Origin: Laguncularia racemosa
Taxonomy: Eukaryota > Streptophyta > Magnoliopsida > Myrtales > Combretaceae
Length of the DNA: 64,000 bases
Reading direction: 5' to 3'
Assembly: GCA_037954665.1 (NCBI GenBank)
Contig: JBBMOL010000443.1
Location: forward strand, 124,001 to 188,000
A model generated the notes under the pieces. It worked only from the letters and a program-made list of their open reading frames with translations. It did no database searches and was not told the DNA's origin. The translations under genes were made by a program, and so were the position numbers. This document shows positions 55,493-64,000 of the stretch, piece by piece. The first letter of the stretch is position 1. Each line of letters opens with the position of its first letter.

Positions 55493-55900
55493 AGGAGAGG
55501 TAAATGTGCAACGGGAGAATATCTTTCTTACTAGATGCCTAGTTCAAAACAAGGTGTGTAGTGTAATTATTGATTATAGGAGTTATACAAATGTTGCTAG
55601 CACGACCATGGTGGAAAAATTGGGGCTTCCCATAAGTAAGCATCCTCACCCTTATAAATTGCAATGGCTAAATGATAGTGGTGAAGTGAGAGTCACAAAA
55701 TAGGTGTTGGTTTCTTTTAGCATTGGAAAGTATGGGGATGAAATTCTATGTGATGTAGTTCTAATGTAAGCTACACATTTGTTATTAGGGAGGTCATGGC
55801 AATTTGATAGGCAGGTGAAGCATGATGGATTCACCAACAAGTACTATTTTGTACATGAGCAGAAACATATTACTCTTTGTCCTTTGATACCTAGTGAGGT
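55493..55900 (+). pseudogene. Element C protease, active site lost
   Basis: QRENIFLTRCLVQNKVCSVI, then IIDYRSYTNVAST: the D-G-G of element B is D-Y-R here, destroying the active site. PYKLQWLNDSGEVRV, a TAG, FSIGKYGDEILCDVV, LLGRSWQFDRQVKHDGF. Confidence 0.8.
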
Positions 55901-56347
55901 TTATGAAGATTAGGTGAGATTATAGAGAGAGAGAGAGAGAGAGAAAAAGAGAGTGAGTGGTAAAAATAAACTGAGTGCTGTTGTAGAAGAAAAAGAGAGA
56001 GCGTTTAAGTTAAATGAAAAAGCAAATAGAGGAAAAAAAATTGAGTGATGAGAGAAAAACAGAGTGGAAAGAAATTTTTTGTGTGAGGGCTAATGAGGTT
56101 AAGACTGCTCTATTTTTAGGAATAGAGAGATCTACACAGGTTCATGAGAAGGTTAAGCTCAATATTGGGCGATGGAAGGAATAATATGTAAAATGAGCCA
56201 ACAAAGAGCGTCATCAAATTCACTTTAAACCCAAAGATTGGGTTTAGGTACACATGCTTCAAAAGCGATTCGCAGCATAGAGGCAATCAAAGTGGTTTCC
56301 AAGAGGTGAGGGTCCATTCCAAGTTCACGACTGCATCAATGACAACG
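55901..56347 (+). pseudogene. Element C linker and integrase tail, first part
   Basis: A (GA)n microsatellite at about 55922-55946 lies in the charged linker. Then KTEWKEIFCVRANEVKT and STQVHEKVKLNIG, and a jump to the integrase end (VHMLQKRFAA). Stops throughout; cut at INDN by a solo LTR. Confidence 0.7.
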
Positions 56348-57564
56348 TGATAGGAATCAAAATCCGTCAAAACCTATCATTAGGGCAAGAACCAAAGGAT
56401 TTCAAATCTTGGTGATGAGGGCCAATTTTGAGCACATCGACCACAGAATTTTTTTTTACTAACCTCTTTTCTCTTATTCATGTATTGTATATTCCAACAG
56501 GCACACTTATCATGCTTTACAAGGCGATGGACAAACTCACTGAGACTCAGCTTGTGGGTTATCCATGGACCGACCTAAACCGGTAATGAGCTAGGCCAAC
56601 GAATCTTTTGGAAGAGCTAGCATGATGAAGACTATTTTTATTTATAATTCTTTCTTTGGACTATTTATGTTGTAATCTTTCTTTTGGGACACTTTAATTT
56701 GCTTGTAATTATGTTTTTAGGACCGGCCACCCTAAAAATAGCATAGTTGTAATTTTGTGGACTTTTTAACCTTAAAGGGAGTAAGTATAAATACTTGCTT
56801 AAGTAAGGTTTTTAGGGGAGAATTTTTCAGATTAAACACATCACTTTTACGTGAGAGAGCTTAGGGTTCATCCTAGTTCAATCCTCTCTTATCAATTTCA
56901 ATCCCAAGTGTTGAAATTATGGCGAGTGTAATAACTAGAAATTATGAGTTGTATCAATTTCTATTTGTTGTGTTTTCTTTTCTTCTCTAGTGTGTCATAT
57001 CTAGGGTTGGATTGAAACATTTCTTGGTCAGATTTGAGTTAGTTTTGATTCAAATTAGTGATCATGTTTGAAGTAGTTATCACAATTGTTATTCATCAAC
57101 AATTGCTTATCAATGTTAAGGTGAATTGCATTTTCTATAAATGGGGGATCACGGTTGTGTTTTTGCCAAATATTCTTGAAGTTCAAGTGATATTTCAAGT
57201 TTGATTAGTGTGTATTGAGGGATTTGATTCATTGTGATGGATTAGTTCATTATTTATTGACTTTGAATCTCTTTGCACCCATTAGGAATCATGCAAATTC
57301 CTAGCTTGTTGAACCGGAATTGTTTAATTGCATTTAGGGTTGGTTTTTGTTCCATTTGATTTTGCTTAATCCCCTTTTAGGCACATCATCTTTTTGGTAT
57401 TAAAGCTATATCATATTTGGATTTAAGATTGATTCACATCCTAATTGAAGAATTGGTTACATTCATTGAAAATTGACGCCATTGAGTGACTAGGTTGATT
57501 GACATTGTATAATTGTCTTTCAATCTTGGTTTTTGTGTGCTTAAACTTGGTTTTAGGCACATCA
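56348..57564 (+). mobile_element. Solo LTR of the V family, long form (1217 bp)
   Basis: TGATAGGAATC ... GGTTTTAGGCACATCA, flanked by CAACG (56343-56347) and AAACG (57565-57569), a TSD with one change. The host frame INDN-AYKLELPG continues across it. It has an internal GGCACATCA (to 57389) followed by TGGTATTAAAGC (57395-57406), the embedded primer-site copy. TATA palindrome AAGTATAAATACTT at 56783-56796. Confidence 0.88.
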
Positions 57565-57569
57565 AAACG

Positions 57570-57687
57570 CTTACAAATTGGAATTGCCAGGTAAGTATCA
57601 AGCTAGTGCTATTGCTAATGTTATTGATTTAAGTCCTTATGATGCAGGTGATGATTTGAGGAAAAATCCTTTTCAAAAGGAGGGGAA
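57570..57687 (+). pseudogene. Element C integrase tail, end, with polypurine tract
   Basis: AYKLELPGKYQASAIANVID, then LSPYDAGDDLRKNPF, matching the tails of B and D. AAAAGGAGGGGAA touches the 3' LTR at 57687. Confidence 0.8.
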
Positions 57688-58388
57688 TGATGAAGATCAC
57701 GTTAAGAGGATTAGTCTAAGGATGATTGAGATCATGCTAGGCAGATTAGTCTAAGGAGCGTAGCTATACTTAAAGTGTAGAGCGTGGACGTAAAAGAAGA
57801 GGAAGAGATTTAAGGTAAATAGCTTAAAAACCAATGAAGGTTACCGGCCTTGGTGGTGTAAGCCACTGGCCAAAATGGCCGGTGTGGAAATGTAAGCCGT
57901 TGGCCTAAGTGGCCAGCGTAGATCCAAGGAAGACTAGCTAAATGGAGATCCAAAGCCGCCAACTTCAGTTCCGGCTTTGACTACAATTATAGGTCGGCTT
58001 TATAATATTTTAGGCCGCCAGTGTTTAATGTTTATCCTTTATTTAAATTTGGTTTTTTTATGTCGTTTTGTTTACTTATTCTTGTGGGACTATAAATAGT
58101 CATCATAGACTCATTGAAACATAATGAGGAATTGAAGAAAATTTATTCATAAATTAGAGAGAATTTCTCAGTTGGTTCTTGATAGAATTATCGAACTTAT
58201 TGGATTTTGAATTTGTGGTGTTCACCCAAACTTATCAATTGATTGTGGCGTTAGCACTTATACCATAGTTCTTGTCTCGTCTACAGACAACAAGCTACGA
58301 CTTCCTTCATTCTTGATAGATCCATAGGTTATGAGGAGTAACAAATCTAGTTTTCGAGTTTCATCACGAGTTGGCAGGGTTTGCATCA
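57688..58388 (+). repeat. Element C 3' LTR (701 bp)
   Basis: TGATGAAGATCACG ... TTTGCATCA. Perfect GACTATAAATAGTC at 58088-58101. TGGCC-type repeats at 57840-58010. Confidence 0.88.
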
Positions 58389-58393
58389 CCTTC

Positions 58394-61300
58394 TCTATAA
58401 ACTAATGGATTTGACTCAGTAAAATTTCAATCAGAAACCATCAATTTCACCCAACATCATTGAACTCCATATATGATGATTCAATTTTCACCCTAAGATC
58501 TTATGTAGCAAACCAAACCTAAATTTGATCAAAATTCATCTTAGAACATAGATTAGCAAAAATAAACTTAAATTAATAACAAGCTCAATTATAAAACCAA
58601 ATCAAAATCGGAAGTCCTTTTGACCTTACCCTAGGAGTCTTCTAAGTGGTTAAGCTTGAAACCACCCCTAAATCATAATCTATTTTAACCAAAAGTTTCC
58701 TAATTTAATATTACATCTTTAGTTACCCAATAACACATAGAACATAAAAAAGTCTAGAAAAAACTCCACCAGTTGCACCTCCTTCCTTAAGAAGCTACCA
58801 CAAGAGATAAGCTTCCCCTTCAAGCTTTGACAATTCAACCCTTACCCTATCTTATCAAGGATAAATTTATTACACCTAATCTTATCTCAATCCTACCCTA
58901 TTTTATCTTGTCTAAACTAAGAAAAAGACATGAAGCTAATTTTAAAATTAGCACATGGTGACCGGGTCTAAGAAAATACGCTAAACATGTGATTTTTCCA
59001 ATTTTTACAAAGGTTTACTTACCTTAATATATCTCATCTTATACTTATTAAATCAAAATCAAAATTCACCCTATTATACCTTAAATCTACCTTGATTATG
59101 AAGTAAAAGGACATGGAAATTCAAAAAGATGAGCCCCCAAGAATGAATTAGAACCCCTTTCTTCATACGGGCATCTCCATGCAATTCCAACTTGCTTGTC
59201 AACATTAAATTCAAACTAACCTAAATTAATTTCACCCCATCCTACCTTAATTTAATTTAATCCAAACTAACCTAAATTAAATTTATTATAATGGGATAAG
59301 AAACTAAAAATATCATGTAAAAAATAGAATTTTAAAGTCTTATAAAAAAAAGAAAAAAATACATCTAAATCTCATTTCCAAAAACACCTTGTTACTTAAC
59401 CTTGTTTTATCCCATGTTTGAGGCCATCATACCTAATCTTAACCTAATAAAAAATTTCCCAAAATTTCTCATGATTAAGATAAGGAAGGTAACTGAAATT
59501 ATACAAAAAATTAGCCTAAGAAACTACCTAAAAGCTACAAAAATCTGTCCCCCTCCATTGACTATGTGAATTCAATGTGATTTTGTCCACATCAACCATA
59601 TCTTATCTTATGTAGCCACCATCCTAACTTATCCTATAAAATATTAGGCCAATTATAACCTTTATACTACCTAATCATGTCCCCTTAGGTGTGGGAAATT
59701 AGAGCCCAAATTAATTTTTAAAACAACAAAACTTAACTAGTACAAAAAAGAAGGTAAAAACCAAATTTACTCTTATAAACAACCCCACACTTTCACTCCA
59801 CCTTGCTACCTTTCCCTCTAAAACTTTTTCCACCAACTTTGCACCAAACACACCTCATATTACCTTAAAAATTCAGAAAGTTTCAACGAAAGTTAACCCC
59901 ACTTGCATCTAGAAAGCCAATCATAGTTTTGGACTACCAACTCCTTAATCTAAGGTAAGTAACTTCCAAGAAGATTGAGCCATCTTTAGACTCTTTTAAG
60001 GAAGTTAATAACCTAACTTATTTTCTATATTTAGGGCCTCTATTTCAGGTATCAAAGGAGTTTTCATCAGATTAAGGTAATCCCAATTAACCCAAGTCAT
60101 TTTGATAGCATACTCTTCATGTACATAGACTAGCACCACTTATTTGTAATGTTGTAGGTTCCACCCACAATTCCACATCAAGCAATCTTTATCTTCATAA
60201 AATTATGCTATTCTTTTCGTTTAGAGTTTTTTTTTTTTTTTGGTATTTAGACATATTTCAAACTCCTAATAAATACAAAAGTACAAGAAAAGATGTTAAG
60301 ACCTTATCTTCAAACCTTGAGGACTTATGATCATTTATGACTATCCATGACCTATTGAACATCGATGGACATATTGTTGGCATATTTTGGACATATTCTT
60401 GACATATATTCATGGACATACTCTTGACATATACCTTGGACACATATTTGCTTGATTATACCATTTATAGGACTTTACATAAACAAGGACCTAAGCGTGG
60501 ACCTCGATGTTAGGCTAAATTCCTAAACGAAAGACCTACCATTAAAAGACTTTGAAAGACTTTAATAAAACATGGGGTTAGCAATGGGACGCTAGAATAG
60601 TTTTTCATTAAAGTAGTTATTTCTTATATGTATAAATATTTCTCCATGTTTATGTGGGCTTTTTAAAAGACTCTTAGGTTTTACCCAAGGATTATTATAA
60701 TCCTTGAAAAGAATGGCAAGATGAGTACCAATGATGACTACCACTTGATTTATGCTTGTAGAATTAGTAGCACCGAAAGTTTAATATTAATGAACCCATG
60801 TGTCTATTGACTTAGTTGATTGTTTGATTGAAAAGGCTTAAAGAAGAAGAAAGTAAAGTTGCTGGTATTCATAGCTATTCTTGTAGTTGATGGAGTGTTT
60901 GCAAATTGTTTGGTCACCTCCTAACTTATGTTAAGTATATCGAAATACTTATTTTGAAATGGATCATGCACAACACCTTTTTACATACTCTTGTATATTC
61001 CATCACAGTTACATAAGTAATGAAAGGATGGCCTAATGGTGTATCCTATTGTAATAATACAAAGATAACTAGAGGATCATTGTGTATTGGTATGAATCCA
61101 TGTTCATTATTTTGTTTTAGGTGCTTGCAACTGGAGTTGTTCGATAGGGAAAAAAATATTTTCTTTTAGTTTGTATTAGGTTCTTGCTTAGAAGATCATT
61201 CTTCTAGCATAACTGTTGATTTGTAGAACGTGACTTTGATTTTGTGTAGCCAAGGATACGTACAAGTGTAACAAAATTGGTAGCCTAAACATTGATGGAA

Positions 61301-61780
61301 TTTTGAAATGATCCTCAACCCAAGGTCAAGGGAGGGGTATACTAGTTAGAAATACCCTTAGACTTCATGTAGTTTCCGGTTGACTACATGTGATGATTAG
61401 CATTTGATTGTTCATGCATTCAAGCATTAAAATGTTAACTTGTTTGTTTTGCATGAAAGGTGGTTTTGAGTTGGGATCTCATTAAGCTATTATAGCTTAC
61501 ACCCACGTAGTTTACCCTTTTTGCATGCACCACTCTAGTTTTACCCCGATAGAACCTAGCCAGTGTTGAGAATCTTTAAGATAATAATAGATGGGCGAGT
61601 GAAGATGAAGACAACTAGAATAGATAAATTTAATTTTTAATAGACTTTTTTAGATGAATGTAATATTAATTACTTAGGCTTATTTCTCTATCTATTGTAT
61701 ATGTAGAACTCTATGTTTTATGTTAAATATATGTTAGTTTTAATATTTGTAAAATTGTTATCTTTGTGGTGGTTTCTAGA
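58394..61780 (+). repeat. Probable continuation of the Tekay/Del-like LTR, plus unassigned sequence
   Basis: Joins 52181 across the element C TSD. AT-rich without genes. A TATAAATA at 60631-60638 could be the LTR promoter. A small run of GGACATAT/TTGACATAT-type repeats lies at 60368-60440. The word GATCTCATTAAGCTATTATAGCTTAC near 61480 resembles the 3' part of such LTRs. The right edge is not resolved, and part of this may be host DNA. Confidence 0.4.
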
Positions 61781-63240
61781 GTAACAAGGCTTTATGCACC
61801 CTGTTGAAGTTTGTGTGTGCTGGAATCCGGCTAATCATGGACTTCATACTAGTACATGGTAGGCTATTACGACTCGAGTTCCCCCTAAGGCATGACTAGC
61901 GTGAGATTCATCGCTTTTAAATCCTTAATGTGTGCTCTCATGGCCACTGATGGTACATTTTTTTTTTTTCAATAACCTTAGTGTGTGCTCTCAAGGCCGT
62001 GATGGTGACATATCTAAAACCTCGATGTGTGCTCGTGAGGTTGCCAATGTTAATTATACAAAATTGATTTCATAAAGGTAATGTTGACAGATCATCCATT
62101 ACTTAAGGAATTTGTGGCATTATTGATTAATTAATCGATGGTGTGTATCTTAGTGTCCAAATCACTTGGTTCACCCCTTGTGGCATTATTGATTGATTGA
62201 TTAATGGTGGATGACCCAATGTAGGATTTGACTTAATTAGCATTTGTAGCATTTCTTTATTGGCAATGGGTAACCATTAAGCTTGTTTGGGGGACCATAC
62301 CCTCAAATAGCCTCCCGGGTAAGGTAAGGTGATACATGTGGGTAAATATGGAGGTCAATCTAAGTGTACACAATCCAAATCTACACTATCCATAGTTTTG
62401 GAGTACCATAGATATGTTACTTGCAATCATTACGTGTGGATTCATTTTGTGTGTAGATAGACTTTATGTTGTGTTTATTATGCCTCAATAACTTGTTTAA
62501 ATGGTAGTGGTGAGAGACAAACTCATTGAACAATTGTTTGGCTCATTCTCATTAGTTTGTCTTATAGGTTACTACATAGATAGCAATAGGCTAGTATCAT
62601 AATGATAAGTGTTTTGACTCAAATCTTGAAGGATACGTGTAAAAGTAGAGTATATTTGACTTAAACTTAGATTGGCAAATAGAATGTTAAGATTTGTATT
62701 TTATTTTTTTGAAAAACCCTTTCCTATTCAATACTCATTTTGATCGTTTATTTTTTTTATGGTTTTAACTATCTAATTTCATAATTTGGTAAGGGATATC
62801 GATTCTTTTATTGTGCGTGCACACATAATAAGAGGACTTTTAGGAATTTCCATTAAGCCCCCTTTATTTAAACTTATTTATTGGTAGAGTTAATGCAAAT
62901 GATAACAAAAAAATTATAAACATAAATGCATATAAAAAAAATCATTATATTACATGTAACTACCAATTTTAAGTATTCCTTGAAAATTAATTATGGTTAT
63001 GTGCTTAGATATATCATCATAAATTATACTTGACTAACATCTAATCATAAATATTGACTAGTTATATTTGTTTACTTCTGCATACATTAATTTGAGAAAC
63101 CATTGCTAAACTATTATTGCAGCCAATTGAATTTATCTAGTGAATTACCATGTAGTATATGCTAACACATAATAGAAGACAAAACATTTAAACCCTAATG
63201 TGATTTCTCAAGCCTTAAGAAAAAGAGAATTAGTGACAAT

Positions 63241-63426
63241 TTAAGCAACAAAATTTTTCCAAACTTGATCATTCTGAACACCAACAAGGGTTGCATTTTT
63301 TAAATTTGTAGCGACTCCATCAACGAGCATCTCATTGCACCTTTCCCCAACCTGCATGAGTTCAGAAAAACAAGTGGATGTAGGATCTACAAAACATGCC
63401 CAAAAAATCCTTTTGAAGACTTCCAA
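63241..63426 (-). pseudogene. Prolamin-like gene b, unit 3 (longest open gene b fragment)
   Basis: Open for 61 codons: MEVFKRIFWACFVDPTSTCF, then GERCNEMLVD and VWKNF. The CC pair is CF, and a TAA replaces the cysteine codon in the upstream SRKxG block. No signal peptide is nearby. It is a truncated copy, the least decayed gene b here. Confidence 0.62.
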
Positions 63427-63789
63427 CCCTTATTTTCTAGACAACAACGATAACTAATTTAATTGAAATGAAAAGCTAAACATGAATAGTAAAGCTATCA
63501 AAATTTATATAACAAAATAGTTCACACAAGCTACAAATTTTAATTAGCCTTTATAAATTAATTATAGTTATGTGGTTTAATATATCATCTTAAATTATAT
63601 TTGATTAACATCTAATCGGTAAGTTTGACAAGTTATATTTGTTTAGCTATGCTTACATTGATTTGAGAAATCATTGCTCAACTATTTCTAAAAACCTATT
63701 AAATTCATCTAGTGAATTACGACATTAGCAAATAATAACACGTAATATATGACCAAAAGTTGAAACCCAAATGTGCTTTCTTAAGCCTT

Positions 63790-64000
63790 AGGAGAAGGAG
63801 AAAGAGTGGCAGTTCGGCAACACAAATTTTCCACACTTGATCATTCCTATGAACAATAAGAGTTGCATTTCTAAGCTTTGAAGCGATTCAATGAACAAGC
63901 ACATCATTGCATGTTTCCCCTACATGCATGAGTTCATGGCAACAAGTAGAGGTAGGATCCCCAAAACTTGCCCAAAAAATGCTTTTGAAGAGTTCGACCC
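63790..64000 (-). pseudogene. Prolamin-like gene a, unit 3, partial (continues beyond window)
   Basis: From the window end on the - strand: VELFKSIFWASFGDPTSTCC, HELMHVGETCNDVLVH, then one TGA where unit 1 has CGA (Arg), IASKLRNATLIVHRNDQVWK and IC. All cysteines of the visible part are kept; the single stop fits a CpG C-to-T change. The N-terminus lies outside the window, so whether the rest is intact is unknown. Confidence 0.65.

Larger units (their letters stand above)
52182..58388 (+). mobile_element. Element C, chromovirus-like, non-autonomous, with two nested solo LTRs
   Basis: 5' LTR 52182-52897, PBS 52901-52914, leader, gag 53386-55440 (split at 53924-54834), protease 55493-55900, linker and integrase tail 55901-57687 (split at 56348-57564), 3' LTR 57688-58388. 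Exact TSD CCTTC (52177-52181 and 58389-58393). Without the two solo LTRs and their TSDs the element is about 4.07 kb. It lacks RT, RNase H and the integrase core, the same deletion layout as element B. Confidence 0.9.
61781..64000. repeat. Host unit 3 with the end of a preceding unit, runs off window
   Basis: 61830-62350 matches the right end of unit 1 (38750-39257). From 62350 the sequence passes without interruption into the left part of the unit (as 43940-45199 and 30289-31900). This is the uninterrupted junction between two units and shows what lies at the element B insertion site without B. It contains gene b (63241-63426) and gene a (from 63790). Confidence 0.72.

Noticed and set aside
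60258..60443. 61-codon - strand frame
   Set aside because: It covers a short TTGACATAT-type repeat; no conserved protein features.

Overview
This is nuclear DNA from a flowering plant, read from a heterochromatin-like stretch. It is AT-rich and consists largely of nested, decayed Ty3/Gypsy LTR retrotransposons (Athila-type and chromovirus-like, with plant tRNA-Met and tRNA-Asp type primer sites). The only host-type genes are broken copies of a small secreted cysteine-rich family with a prolamin-like/ECA1-type domain. No tRNA, rRNA, CRISPR or bacterial feature was seen. The species cannot be named from the sequence.

Layout. Positions 1-10833 are a near copy of 28099-39236, but much of it is corrupted by homopolymer-like noise; it ends in a run of exactly 500 N (10834-11333). 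After the gap comes element A (11334-30288, chromovirus-like, + strand, 5' end lost in the gap). A is split by a solo LTR 'E' (13411-28012, TSD GTGAG). E is split in turn by a complete 12.96-kb Athila element on the - strand (14516-27473, TSD ATCAT, two 1589-bp LTRs). The first gene-bearing host unit follows (30289-39257), with retroelement V1 (31909-36595) sitting inside a prolamin-like gene. Element B (39258-43934, carrying a solo LTR of family D at 40512-41427) separates unit 1 from unit 2 (43935-51072). Unit 2 is split by element D (45200-49828, TSD CTTTA). Then come a Tekay/Del-like integrase tail and LTR (51394-52181, possibly continuing from 58394). That LTR is split by element C (52182-58388, TSD CCTTC), which itself holds two solo LTRs (53924-54829, TSD TGAAG; 56348-57564). 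A third host unit starts near 61780 and runs off the end of the window.

How the parts relate. The host units are tandem segmental copies, each with a gene 'a' (signal peptide, six-cysteine domain, conserved TATA box) and a truncated gene 'b', all on the - strand. Gene a of unit 1 would be an open frame of about 161 codons if V1 were absent; the other copies carry stops or frameshifts. Among the retroelements only Athila keeps recognisable gag, protease, RT, RNase H, integrase and an env-position ORF, and all are interrupted by stops. A, B, C, D and V1 are deletion derivatives that kept a protease piece and the 3' end of pol but lost nearly all of RT.

Three points stand out: TATA boxes centred in perfect palindromes in three LTR families; a second LTR-end-plus-primer-site embedded inside the V/A-type LTRs; and arrays of hairpin-forming TACACGG/CCGTGTA units in the LTRs of three families. 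All boundaries were read by eye; those with exact target-site duplications are firm, the others approximate.
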